Shown in pieces: positions 20,901 through 28,752 of a DNA stretch of 64,000 nt. This DNA comes from Flavobacterium sp. FEMGT703F (GTDB taxonomy: Bacteria; Bacteroidota; Bacteroidia; Flavobacteriales; Flavobacteriaceae): assembly GCA_002786385.1 (NCBI GenBank), contig PGCN01000025.1, positions 186,001-250,000 of the forward strand, read 5' to 3'. Both the position numbers and the translations under genes were made by a program. The first letter of the stretch is position 1, and each line of letters starts with the position of its first letter. The notes beneath the pieces are model-generated. The model did no database searches and was not told where the DNA came from. It saw only the letters and a program-made list of their open reading frames with translations.

Positions 20901-21733
20901 CTGCTGACGCAGCAACTTGTAGAGTTCCAGCAACATCAGCTACGTTTACTTTAGAAATCAAGCCAGTGATTACACCGGTTGTTTCTTTCAGTTACAACTC
21001 GCCGGTATGTGCTTCTGATTCAGTTAATTTACAATCTCCTATTCTTGGAACAGGATTTACCTTGGGAGGTGTTTTCTCTTCTTCCGCAGGATTATCTCTA
21101 AATGCTAGTACCGGAGTTGTTACCGTAGATGCTAGTACTCCAAGTACTTCAGCTTACACGGTTTCTTATCATATTGATGCTGATGCTTCTACTTGTCAGT
21201 TAGTAGGAGACAGCCAAGCTACAATTACAATTATTCCGGAGGTTGCGATTGAAGTAACAGGAGGTTGTGAAGGTGTAAGCTATGTGTTGACTGCATCTCC
21301 TGTTGACGGATCATTTAACCCGCAAACAGTTACTTACTCTTGGCAGAATAGCTTAGGTATTGAAGTTGGAACTACACAAAGTATTACCGTTACGGAATTA
21401 GATACTTACACAGTTATTGTTAATGATAATGGATGTAATAGTGAGTCTGCTGCATTCCCGGTTGATGCCATAACTTGTGTTGTCCAAAAAGGTATTTCTG
21501 TTAATAATGATGGTTTAAATGATACTTTCGACTTGAGAGGTTTCAATGTTAAAAAGTTAACTATCTTCAACAGAAACGGAATGAAAGTATACAGTCGTGC
21601 TAATTATACTAATCAATGGGGAGGACAATCTGATGATGGTGACGATCTTCCTGATGGAACGTATTACTTTGTTATTGACAGAGATAATGCAGAAACCAAA
21701 ACAGGTTGGATTTACATTAACAGAGCACAATAG
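14999..21733 (+). CDS. Giant secreted adhesin with type B T9SS sorting domain
   Basis: A 2244-residue multidomain surface protein. In order: signal peptide (to about residue 19); a jelly-roll choice-of-anchor/MAM-like domain; FN3-type domains opening with CLDPTNLG, CAMPTTLS, CPEPTALT and CAKPTVLT; a second jelly-roll (from about 16605); a CUB-like segment (GGPYVDAGGANANYP); a PPC-like domain (DDDVWYQF); five ~90-residue repeats, each with the pattern F/I-x-Y...C (DNA about 18940-19460 and 20420-21240); and a lamin-tail-like domain (about 19780-20150) between repeats 2 and 3. The last ~85 residues (KGISVNNDGLNDTFDLRGF onward) are a gliding-motility-type CHU_C domain, the type B signal for the type IX system. 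It resembles SprB-class adhesins but is much shorter than SprB. Its partner PorP/SprF follows after 36 bases. The ligand is unknown. Confidence 0.88.
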   Translation: MKKITLLILLMFFSVFGYSQMALEGFESTTGPDALPSTNWTLGTGNWAVFDNGVGTVQRWGINSTVATPPNPPFVYQGANAAFVSREFIGQDNTSEDYLATPLVTIPTNGQLRFYTRSFTTGNQGTLYQIKVAPATASQTNPAAYTLVQQWNETTLTATYNIYEEKVVSLAAYAGQQVYVSFVKVYTQPLAVLDGDRWLVDNVSILEQCLDPTNLGANAITQTSANLTWTNTSGANSWEIEVLPFANTPTGTGVVYNGFPPYTATATATGVAFTPTTNYKYYVRALCANGASSQWVGPFAFSTSSPGLTCASPIVVTTLPYSTTDNTGNYGDTTDAAQPAACAGTATNYMTGNDVFYSFTPTTTGAISVTMTPTGNWSGIFVYQGCANVGVNCVAGVANTGGGVRSIPSIPVVAGQEYIIVISTNATPQTIGYTLVIQTVNCAMPTTLSASGISQTSANLSWANPGGATSWEVAVQTAGSPIPAGAGVQTNVNTNYPAAGLTVNTAYQYYVRADCGNGTFSAWAGPFLFNTLCAPFNVPFQEGFNSTSTTENCWTVLNVNGDTDLWNMNYATTPFEGNQCAAITTDFNNGANNDWLISPQIILTGNQRLKFHYRVQSTGEPNDFRVMLSTNGTSPADFTNTLLPLATYSNTTYVQSIVSLAGYTGPVNIAWHVPQGGLDGWRLFIDNVIIEDLPSCPEPTALTSSNVLSTSATVSWVNGNTETAWEVIALPCGSPAPTAASVGVNVTTSGTHTLTGLNPTTCYDVYVRAVCAANDISPWTGPTTFTTQVAPPVCGGPYVDAGGANANYPNSSDSTVTICPTPGNVVTVTFTSFNTEANWDALYVFDGNSINAPQIASTNPAANVPGGLAGGFWGTTIPGPFTSSSTDGCLTFRFRSDTSVNNPGWVANVTCDPAPNCAKPTVLTATQITTTSALLGWTEASADVTQWEVIILPAGSPVPLPSATGTIVSTNGALFSGLNPGTQYTFYVRSICPTSGTSLWSNGFNFNTLLANDECQNAIFAPVNSSAVCQQVTPGSLAGATASASPAIAPCIGTADDDVWYQFVATNSYLNVALQNVVGSTTNLNFAAYSGQCGTLTQFFCSAANSLSGVLNNLVVGNTYYIRVYSNAATPQTSTFNLCISTPSTCPTGSTVCNLTDYANTTGVTSLGTIGCLSTSPNPAYFTIQVGTSGAINFTLTQSTQPSVNGVPGPPNIDVDYAAWGPFTSQAAACAFIGSSAPFAAPGIGVPVTQQTGCSYSAAPTETLNIANAQAGQFYIILITNFSNQAGFITLTQNNLPANPNDPPAPGVGTTVCCPDAYFTYSPVSYCKDPSTPNPIPVITTGSVAGVFSLSPSSPTGLVFANTATGEIDLQASAPGNYVITNTVAATASCDVKEKSFTINITAPSTATISYGAASYCKNINTPQSVTVNGTAGGTFSASPNGGLNINANTGAIDPSTSAPGIYTVTYSLPGSVVCTNVNPSTQVEILPLPNVVQPASVQACDSYTLTTLTVGNYFTQSQLGGSTTPIDITTPLTSSQTVYVYAIDGNGCYNEKSFNVTINSVPTPTFTATQSDCATATGTITVNSPTSQAGTTPTDLFISEVTDESTGSLTYIEIFNGTGAPKNLASYKLRIYTTVTGNPSCDLTLSGTLNNNATHVVAVGSNVNQGGVTPNQVFASCGGVNDNDNIRLTTSANALVDIWGRTDGVSFTPGNQAGYTYRRNTNAVAPSTTWNSADWTAIDPQNYTNVGSYVNFVNNYEYSIDGGTTYQSSPAFTAVAPGTHVLVVRDIATGCTSQPIDIFVAPTNPIPAVTTFDYGIGTFCQDAANPSPNTSATGFTTGGTFSEVNTTGLVIDPVTGQINLAASTVGSHTVRYEVAFNPVTCQSAGSTDVTIQIIQVINPIVGFSYNTTSICQNAQPSTLTPTLDAGFSTFAQFSVTPSTGLSINTTTGVINLAASTAGTYQIVVDVTADAATCRVPATSATFTLEIKPVITPVVSFSYNSPVCASDSVNLQSPILGTGFTLGGVFSSSAGLSLNASTGVVTVDASTPSTSAYTVSYHIDADASTCQLVGDSQATITIIPEVAIEVTGGCEGVSYVLTASPVDGSFNPQTVTYSWQNSLGIEVGTTQSITVTELDTYTVIVNDNGCNSESAAFPVDAITCVVQKGISVNNDGLNDTFDLRGFNVKKLTIFNRNGMKVYSRANYTNQWGGQSDDGDDLPDGTYYFVIDRDNAETKTGWIYINRAQ

Positions 21734-21769
21734 GACATTATAAATTGGCATAAAATAAAACAAAACAAA

Positions 21770-22687
21770 ATGAAGAAAATATATTTCATTGCACTACTAG
21801 CTTTTGGTTTAACTGAGTTAAACGCACAGCAAGATCCTCATTACACTCAGTACATGTACAACATGAGTGTAATGAATCCGGCCTACGCCGGTTCTAAAGA
21901 AGCTGTTTCGGGCGGTGTTCTCTATCGCAAACAATGGGTTGAGATAGAAGACGCTCCAACCACCGGAACCTTCTTTATCCACAGTCCTGTTGGAAGAAAC
22001 GTTGGTTTAGGACTTTCTGTTATTTCAGATAAAATCGGACCAGTTGAAGAAAATAACTTTTATGCGGACTTCTCCTATACTTTAAATTTAGGAGGAGAAC
22101 ACCGCTTGGCATTCGGATTAAAAGCCGGGTTCACTATGCATAAAATCGACTTCAACACTATTTATCCAACCTTACCGGATTTAGGAGATGATGTTTTTGG
22201 ATCAGGTAATCCTAACGAGACTTTCTTAAACATCGGTTCGGGATTGTTCTATTACACTGATAAATACTATGTGGCTTTCTCTGTGCCAAACATGCTTAAG
22301 TCTAAATATTTAGATTTTGACGGAAGAGAATACGGAACAGAAGAACTTCATTATTTCTTAACAGGAGGTTACGTATTTGATATCAATCCGAATTTAAAAT
22401 TCAAGCCTTTTGCTATGATTAAATCATCGCTTAATGCTCCTACCTCAGTAGATTTATCAACCAATTTTTTACTTTACGATAAGTTAGAATTAGGTGCAAC
22501 TTACAGATTGGAAGACTCTTTCGGAGCTATGGTCAATTTTGCAGTAACACCGTCTTTGAGAATCGGATATGCTTACGACCACATTGTTTCCGATTTGAAT
22601 GTGGTAACTCCGGCATCTCACGAGGTGATGTTGTTATTTGATTTGAATTTCCCGAAAAAAGTATCACGTTCACCAAGATATTTCTAA
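21770..22687 (+). CDS. PorP/SprF family type IX secretion membrane protein
   Basis: A 305-residue outer-membrane protein. The signal peptide ends near LNAQQ and the mature N-terminus has the diagnostic block DPHYTQYMYNMSVMNPAYAGS. The rest is a beta-barrel pattern ending LLFDLNFPKKVSRSPRYF. Members of this family sit beside genes for type B-sorted adhesins and are needed to export or anchor them (SprF for SprB in Flavobacterium johnsoniae). Here it directly follows the adhesin, so it is inferred to be that protein's dedicated partner. The OmpA-family gene follows after 19 bases. Confidence 0.93.
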   Translation: MKKIYFIALLAFGLTELNAQQDPHYTQYMYNMSVMNPAYAGSKEAVSGGVLYRKQWVEIEDAPTTGTFFIHSPVGRNVGLGLSVISDKIGPVEENNFYADFSYTLNLGGEHRLAFGLKAGFTMHKIDFNTIYPTLPDLGDDVFGSGNPNETFLNIGSGLFYYTDKYYVAFSVPNMLKSKYLDFDGREYGTEELHYFLTGGYVFDINPNLKFKPFAMIKSSLNAPTSVDLSTNFLLYDKLELGATYRLEDSFGAMVNFAVTPSLRIGYAYDHIVSDLNVVTPASHEVMLLFDLNFPKKVSRSPRYF

Positions 22688-22706
22688 CCTATAAAGAATC
22701 TTAAAA

Positions 22707-24575
22707 ATGAAAAATCTATATATATCCTTAAGTTTTGTAGCCCTAAGTTTTTCTCTTTCGGCTCAAAATAAAGATACCAAAGCCGCCGATAAGTTATTTG
22801 CCAGATTCGAATACGTGGATGCTGCCAAGGCTTATCAGAAATTGGTAGAGAATGGTAAAGGCGATGCTTATGTTTACAAGCAATTGGCCGATGCTAATTA
22901 CAACATGTTTAACTCAACGGAAGCGGTAAAATGGTATGCCAAAGCCACTGAAAGTGATCAGGATGCTGAAACCTACTATCGTTACGCCCAAATGTTGAAA
23001 GCCAACGGTAAATACGAAGAAGCCAACAAGCAAATGCAAAAGTTTGCTGCTGCTGCTCCTAGTGACAACCGTGCTAAAGCGTTCAAGGAAAATCCTAACT
23101 ATATTCCAAGATTATTAGATAAAACCAAATTGTACAACGTTAATGCTTCGGATATCAGTAGCGATAAGTCCGATTTCGGAGCGGTTTTATACGATAACAG
23201 TTTATACTTTGCCAGTGCCCGCAATGGTGCTCGTAAAAACTACGGATGGACGGATGAACCTTTCTTAGACATTTACAAAGCGGATTACAATGCCGATGGT
23301 ACTATTACTAATGCGGCAACGGTAACCGAATTGAACTCTAAATGGCACGACGGACCTATCACAATCAGTGCTGATGGGAATACGGCTTACTTTGCCAGCG
23401 AGAGTTACAAAGAAAAAGAGTTCGAGAAAGACAAAAAGAACAATGCTCGTTTCAGCCAAATTTATTTGTTTAAGGCTACTAAAGCCGGAAGTTCTTGGGG
23501 TGATATCACCGAGTTGCCGTTCAACGACAAAACGTTTTCCAACAGTAACCCTAGTTTAAGCCGCGACGGTAAAACGTTATACTTCTCCTCTAACAGACCC
23601 GGAAGTGTTGGTGGTGTTGATATCTGGAAAGTAGCCATTAATGAAGATGGGACTTACGGAGAACCTCAAAACTTAGGGAACAAAGTGAATACAGAAGGCA
23701 ACGAAAGTTTCCCTTTTATTGCTGATGACAACAAAACGTTATATTTCGCCTCAAGCGGAAAACAAGGTTTTGGTGGTTTAGACGTGTATCAAATCGACTT
23801 ATCTAACGGTTCAGAAGCCGTTAACTTAGGCAAACCGGTGAACACAGAAAAAGACGATTTTGCTTTTACTTTTAACGAGGCTAAAAAAGTTGGTTTCTTA
23901 TCGTCTAACAGAGGCGGAAACGACGATATTTTCGCTGTTAGTCCAATTTGTGGTGTGGATGTTATGATTGTGGTTACCGACGCTAAAACAGGCGCTATTT
24001 TAGCCAATGCCAGCGTATCTATTTTAGACGACAAGAAAAACGTAATCGCTACGGAAATGTCTAACGCTAATGGAGAAGTAAAATACCGTGTAGAATGTGA
24101 TCGTCCTTATGTCGTTCAAGCTTCTAAAGACGGTTACGAAGGCAATTCATTTGCTGTTACTTCAAGTAAAGGACCATCTGCTAAAGTGGATGCTGCCTTA
24201 CAACCTATCGATGTAATTGTTACGGAAACAGAAATTATCTTAAAACCGATTTATTTTGAATACGACAAAAGCAACATCACACAAGAAGGTGCTTTTGAGT
24301 TAGATAAATTAGTTCAAGTAATGAAGAATAACGACAAAATGGTAATCTTGGCTAAGTCGCATACCGATAACAGAGGTACTGATAAATACAACTTAAGATT
24401 GTCAGACAGAAGAGCTAAAGCGACAGCACAATACATTATCTCTAAAGGAATCGATCCTAGTCGTATTTCAGCTAAAGGAATGGGAGAGTTAGAGCCTAAA
24501 GTAGATTGTGGTGCTGATTGTACTGAAGAGCAACACGCTCAAAACAGACGCTCAGAATTCTTGATTGTGAAGTAA
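22707..24575 (+). CDS. OmpA family protein with TPR and PD40 propeller
   Basis: A 622-residue envelope protein. It has a signal peptide (to about residue 19), a TPR-like helical region (residues ~25-130, with AYQKLVENGKG and YYRYAQMLKANGKYEEA), a WD40-like PD40 propeller (strands ending LYFSSNRPGSVGGVDIW, LYFASSGKQGFGGLDVY and VGFLSSNRGGNDDIF), and a carboxypeptidase-regulatory-like beta sandwich. It ends in an OmpA C-terminal domain (IYFEYDKSNIT through SHTDNRGTDKYNLRLSDRRA) whose Asp and Arg bind peptidoglycan. It probably anchors the surface module to the cell wall. The same gene trio recurs beside T9SS type B adhesins in the phylum. A terminator follows. Confidence 0.9.
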   Translation: MKNLYISLSFVALSFSLSAQNKDTKAADKLFARFEYVDAAKAYQKLVENGKGDAYVYKQLADANYNMFNSTEAVKWYAKATESDQDAETYYRYAQMLKANGKYEEANKQMQKFAAAAPSDNRAKAFKENPNYIPRLLDKTKLYNVNASDISSDKSDFGAVLYDNSLYFASARNGARKNYGWTDEPFLDIYKADYNADGTITNAATVTELNSKWHDGPITISADGNTAYFASESYKEKEFEKDKKNNARFSQIYLFKATKAGSSWGDITELPFNDKTFSNSNPSLSRDGKTLYFSSNRPGSVGGVDIWKVAINEDGTYGEPQNLGNKVNTEGNESFPFIADDNKTLYFASSGKQGFGGLDVYQIDLSNGSEAVNLGKPVNTEKDDFAFTFNEAKKVGFLSSNRGGNDDIFAVSPICGVDVMIVVTDAKTGAILANASVSILDDKKNVIATEMSNANGEVKYRVECDRPYVVQASKDGYEGNSFAVTSSKGPSAKVDAALQPIDVIVTETEIILKPIYFEYDKSNITQEGAFELDKLVQVMKNNDKMVILAKSHTDNRGTDKYNLRLSDRRAKATAQYIISKGIDPSRISAKGMGELEPKVDCGADCTEEQHAQNRRSEFLIVK

Positions 24576-24592
24576 TATACTATCCATTATAC

Positions 24593-24627
24593 AAAAAGCC
24601 CAAGCAATACTGTTTGGGCTTTTTTAT
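24593..24627 (+). terminator. Intrinsic terminator of the adhesin operon
   Basis: Stem AAAAGCCCAA / TTGGGCTTTT with a short loop, followed by a T-run at 24620-24626, just after the OmpA-family stop codon. Confidence 0.9.
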
Positions 24628-24977
24628 TTCTTTCTATTTGTGGTGATTAATGATTTTATTTCTTTCCCAGCTGTCTTATCAAAGTTTGCGGTGGCCAATT
24701 ATTGGTTTCATTTTGAACACAGAATGCACTTTGTTTTAGTAAAGATGAAATATGATTTACCAATTTTCATACTAACTAGTCTAAACTGATTGGCAAATAT
24801 AAATGCGATAGAACTGTGCAACGTTACTTTAGGCGAAAAGGCTGACGCATTATTAAACTTACATCAATAGTTCAAAGAAGTTTTCCTTTTGTTAAGTGTA
24901 GACACTCTAAACCTTATTTATTTAAATTTAACCGCTAATCCTTTTGTAATTGTTAAGTAATAGAAAAACAATATGCA
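24628..24977. other. Long intergenic stretch with no recognisable gene
   Basis: About 350 AT-rich bases in which I see no supportable reading frame, RNA gene or promoter with a target. It could be the remains of a lost gene, but nothing in either strand is recognisable. The following stretch to 25281 holds the palindromic repeats and another ~190 bases without a feature. Confidence 0.5.
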
Positions 24978-25090
24978 TAATCCCGCTAGGGTTGATCTTG
25001 TCAATATGAATAGACAAATCCAATAATCCCGCTAGGGATGTTATCTCGGTAAAGATGCACAACTAATCCCAAAATCCCTTTAGGGATGAA
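24978..25090. repeat. Three tandem REP-like palindromic units
   Basis: Three short palindromes, CCCGCTAGGG (24982), CCCGCTAGGG (25028) and CCCTTTAGGG (25076), recur every 46-48 bases, each preceded by AAT or AAAT. The middle and last cores extend to ATCCC...GGGAT. Unit 2 continues with ATGTTATCTCGGTAAAGATG, a tail I associate with dispersed palindromes in Bacteroidota. No transposase of the REP type is in the window. Confidence 0.65.
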
Positions 25091-25281
25091 ATAATCAATG
25101 CCCAACGCAATGGAATATAACCCTACTGATTTATAAAAGTCAAAACACAACAAGTCTTAATTCTTTCGTAGTCGCTACGCTTGTGAACAGTGAAAACTCC
25201 TCCAAAAGAAGCCTTTGCTATTGTAGTATAAAGCAAGAATACGGACAGCGTAAATGCCCAAAAGTCAAGTTCATATAAAAT

Positions 25282-25312
25282 AAAAAACCACTCCTTGTGA
25301 GAGTGGTCTTTT
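25282..25312 (-). terminator. Intrinsic terminator of the metalloprotease gene
   Basis: On the minus strand the stem ACCACTC / GAGTGGT (25302-25308 with 25288-25294) is followed by TTTTTT, about 25 bases after the stop codon. Confidence 0.82.
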
Positions 25313-25334
25313 GCAATATAAAGTTTTGGTTAGG

Positions 25335-28300
25335 TTATTCTTTAATAAAACGTTTGGTGTTAGTAGCGTTTCCGCTGGTGATTTCAATTAAATAAGCACC
25401 GGCTTTTAATGAACCTACATAAACCGCATTGTTTTCGATTTTGCCTTTAGCCAATTCTTGTCCCATTAAGTTGAAAACTCTATAGGTTGCGGCTTCATCT
25501 AAATTAGCAATGTTTAACATATCGCCTTTTACAGGGTTTGGATATACATTGAACGCAAGAGTAGCCACGTTAGCATCTTCAGGTCTGGCGGTAGCAGTAA
25601 TGTTTACCGTATAATCTTCTACTTCACCATCTGCAAAAGTTTCACAAGAGGTAGGCGATGCATTGTATTTCATAGAAACACGCATTCTGGTAGTCCCTAA
25701 TAATGCTGTAGTTGGTACTGTAAAACTTCTGGCAATTGGAGTTGTTTTGGTGCGAGTTACATTCACAACTTGTTCTCCCGAATCCAAGAAATCGCCATCT
25801 TTATTATAGTCAATCCAAACTCTGTAAGCTTCATTATAAACTGTTGCAGTCCACGTAGGCGTAATAGTAATAGTGTTGCTGGTTCCGCGAACTAAATTGG
25901 TTGATAAAGCAGTAAAGTTTCCATAACCACCATTGTTGCCCGATAAGTTATTGATGCTGCCCAATTGTACACGATTGATGTATTCATCAGCGGTATTATT
26001 CCCGCGAGAAGTACAATAAGTCACAGAATTCACTAAAGTAGTTACGTTAACTGTGTTGCTAGCCACAGAAGCATTTCCGGCAGCATCTTTGGCAATTACG
26101 TAGAAAGTATAAGCAGTAGAAGCCGTTAAACCTGTAACAGCATAAGTAGTGGCAGCAGTAGACGCTAAGAAAGTGCCGTTGCGATACACGTCATAAGACG
26201 TTACCCCTACATTGTCAGTAGCACCTGTCCAAGATAAGTTTGTAGAAGAGGAAGTGGTTCCTGAAGCACTTAAAGTTGGTGCTGTTGGTGCTGTTGTATC
26301 AGGAGCTAAAGTCGTTACGTTTACAGTATTACTAGCCGGAGAAACATTTCCGGCAGCATCTTTAGCAATTACATAAAAACTGTAAGCTGTTGAAGCGATT
26401 AATCCATTAGCTACAAAAGAAGTTGAAGCGGTTGAAGCTCTGAAAACACCATTTTGGTATACATCATAACCGGTTACTCCAATGTTATCGGTAGCGCCAC
26501 TCCATGACAAGTTGGTTGAAGTAGTAGTAGTTCCCGAAGCACTTAAAGTAGCAGCAGTTGGAGCAGTTGTGTCCGGAGCCGAGTTGGTAATGGTAAAGTT
26601 AGCGTTAGAAACATCAAAGAAGATGTGGTTGGTTCCTTTTACCATGATACGGTTTGTAGTACCGGCTACATTTGGAATTGTTATCGCTTGTGTACCGTCG
26701 TTAGGTGTAGCAGCCGCTAAAGTATAAGGATAAGTTAATCCGCCATCTGTAGATAATAAGATGTCAACATTAGCACAGTTAACTCCGTTAGCCGTTGTCC
26801 CTGCCACATTCCATGTTACGGTTTGAGAACTGTTACCGGCATAAGTTACTGCGGTATTCGGTGCGCTTACGGTGAATGGACCGGCTGTAGCGTTAACCGT
26901 TACTATCATATCATCACTGTTATTGGCAGAACCACCGGCTCTGTTATCTCTAACTGTCAAGCGGAAATTCATGGTTCTGGCTACAGAAGGCAAAGCTTCA
27001 ACGGTAATTTCTGTGCCGGCTGTAGTAGTAGCTCCTGCTAAAACCGATTGAAGACGAGGGAAATATCTAACCGGTAAAGAAGATGAGTTGTAAGAACGGA
27101 AAGTTGGACCACTGGTTCTGGTTGCACTGGCCGCTGAACTCGTTCCTGTTGCTGTACTGGCTGCATTGTCAAATTGCTCCCAGTTGTAAGTTAAGGCATC
27201 GCCATTGGCATCTGAACCGGAACCGGTTAACACAAACGGTGTGCTTTTAGGAATTGTATAGTCCAAACCGGCATTGGCAGTAGGGACTGAATTTCCGGTA
27301 GCCGTGTTGGTTTGACAAGTTTTAGCTTTAATGTTATTGGTTACTTGCTGGATACTGATAGCATGGAAATAAGCATCAGAGTGTGGTTGTACGTCTTGAG
27401 CCGTAATTCCGGCATAACCCATAATGGTTGAACCACTTCCGGGCTCCATATTGGCTCCGGTGCCTTCATTACTCATAGAGAAAGTGTGGTTAGCTCCAAA
27501 TTGGTGGCCTAATTCGTGTGCTACATAATCGATATCGAAATTATCTCCTGATGGAATGCCATCGGCCGGCGAAGTGTATCCGCTACCTTTTGAACCGTTC
27601 ACACACACACATCCGATACAGCCTGCATTTCCACCACCACCGGTTGCGCCAAATAAATGACCTACGTCGTAGTTGGCTTCTCCGATAACACTGGTTAATG
27701 TAGATTGTAATTGTGCATTCCATTGGGACATACTTGCAGCAGCAGCGTAAGGATCAGTAGAAGCACTGGTGTAAATAACCAAATCTGTATTGGCAATAAT
27801 TACCATTCTTACTCCGAAATCTTTTTCAAAAACACCGTTACATCTGGTAATAGAGTTGTTGATAGCAGCCAAAGCCAAGGCTTTAGTTCCGCCAAAATAC
27901 GCAGTATATTCACCTGTACAAGACATGGCCAAACGGAAAGTTCTCAAAGTACTGTCGTCTGCATTTGGTCTTAAAGTGCTTGGGTCTACTTGCGGCACTA
28001 CATCGTCAATTACAGAACATTCAAAAGCCGATAAAGAACGGGCTTTGTCTGATTTTCTATAAACTGTATAAGTAGTTAAATCTTGTGAAATCGGCTCAAT
28101 AAAAACCGCAGCCTTATCGGCACTCAATGTCATCGCTTTAAATCCTAACGGCGATACACTGAAATAAGAAGTAGCAGTCGGATTGTCAATACCAATCCCG
28201 ATGTAAGACTTAATTTCAGGGTAACGGGCTGCTAAAGCCGGATCCAATACCGGATTTTCATAAACATTAAAACTTTCCAATATGCCGTTTTCATTCGGAA

Positions 28301-28538
28301 TTGACAAGGTTATCCCATTGCGTTTTGCATCGCTGAAACGCTGAGGCGCATTCGACAAAACCGTTCTGAGCTGGTCTAAATTCAAAGTGAAAAGATTTTT
28401 TTCCGGCAATACCATTCTGCTTTCCAGCGGAATCATATCACTCTTTTTCGTTGTGGTATTCCAAAGCGATCTCCCGGATTGAGAAAAAGCTATGCTGCTG
28501 AAGGTCAGTAGCGCAACAGTGAGTAATTTGTATTTCAT
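25335..28538 (-). CDS. Secreted reprolysin-like zinc metalloprotease with T9SS type A domain
   Basis: A 1067-residue secreted protease. It has a signal peptide (to FSQ, residue 20), a propeptide-like N-terminal region (about 30-190), and a metallopeptidase domain whose zinc site HELGHQFGANH lies at residues 341-351, with a Met-turn IMGYAG about 30 residues later. Then follow a PKD-like segment (SVPTANAGLDYTIPKSTPFVL), two near-identical FN3 domains beginning DTTAPTAATLSA and DTTAPTAPTLSA, a GEVED domain (AYRVWIDYNKDGDF to GEVEDYTVNI), and a type A C-terminal sorting domain (VYPNPVKGDML to TKRFIKE). Flavobacteria secrete such M12B-like enzymes to degrade protein polymers; the natural substrate is unknown. 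It has its own promoter and terminator. Confidence 0.93.
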   Translation of the reverse strand: MKYKLLTVALLTFSSIAFSQSGRSLWNTTTKKSDMIPLESRMVLPEKNLFTLNLDQLRTVLSNAPQRFSDAKRNGITLSIPNENGILESFNVYENPVLDPALAARYPEIKSYIGIGIDNPTATSYFSVSPLGFKAMTLSADKAAVFIEPISQDLTTYTVYRKSDKARSLSAFECSVIDDVVPQVDPSTLRPNADDSTLRTFRLAMSCTGEYTAYFGGTKALALAAINNSITRCNGVFEKDFGVRMVIIANTDLVIYTSASTDPYAAAASMSQWNAQLQSTLTSVIGEANYDVGHLFGATGGGGNAGCIGCVCVNGSKGSGYTSPADGIPSGDNFDIDYVAHELGHQFGANHTFSMSNEGTGANMEPGSGSTIMGYAGITAQDVQPHSDAYFHAISIQQVTNNIKAKTCQTNTATGNSVPTANAGLDYTIPKSTPFVLTGSGSDANGDALTYNWEQFDNAASTATGTSSAASATRTSGPTFRSYNSSSLPVRYFPRLQSVLAGATTTAGTEITVEALPSVARTMNFRLTVRDNRAGGSANNSDDMIVTVNATAGPFTVSAPNTAVTYAGNSSQTVTWNVAGTTANGVNCANVDILLSTDGGLTYPYTLAAATPNDGTQAITIPNVAGTTNRIMVKGTNHIFFDVSNANFTITNSAPDTTAPTAATLSASGTTTTSTNLSWSGATDNIGVTGYDVYQNGVFRASTASTSFVANGLIASTAYSFYVIAKDAAGNVSPASNTVNVTTLAPDTTAPTAPTLSASGTTSSSTNLSWTGATDNVGVTSYDVYRNGTFLASTAATTYAVTGLTASTAYTFYVIAKDAAGNASVASNTVNVTTLVNSVTYCTSRGNNTADEYINRVQLGSINNLSGNNGGYGNFTALSTNLVRGTSNTITITPTWTATVYNEAYRVWIDYNKDGDFLDSGEQVVNVTRTKTTPIARSFTVPTTALLGTTRMRVSMKYNASPTSCETFADGEVEDYTVNITATARPEDANVATLAFNVYPNPVKGDMLNIANLDEAATYRVFNLMGQELAKGKIENNAVYVGSLKAGAYLIEITSGNATNTKRFIKE

Positions 28539-28566
28539 AAATATTCAATTTGGTTAAATAGTAGGT

Positions 28567-28595
28567 CAAAATTATAACTATTTTTTACACGACAA
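28567..28595 (-). promoter_or_regulatory. Promoter of the metalloprotease gene
   Basis: On the minus strand a TTG (28593-28595) is followed after 18 bases by TAATTTTG (28567-28574), matching the Bacteroidota -33/-7 arrangement; the start codon is about 29 bases further on. Confidence 0.6.
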
Positions 28596-28752
28596 GGGAT
28601 AATATCACAAAACTGCTAACAAATCGATAAAGCGTAAGATTAGTTGTTATGAATAAGATAGAAAAATACTTAAAATGAAGAATAATTCGAAAAAAGTTAC
28701 CGTTACTTTCCATCACAATTTTGAAAAAAAGTATTTTTAGAAAAATTTTCAG

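Noticed and set aside
14999..21733. SprB itself
   Set aside because: SprB is several times larger and lacks this jelly-roll/FN3 front; only the type B sorting domain and the partner gene are shared.
24978..25090. CRISPR-like spacing of three repeats
   Set aside because: Only three short palindromic cores with imperfect flanks and unequal spacing, and no cas genes or long identical repeats; better explained as REP-like elements.
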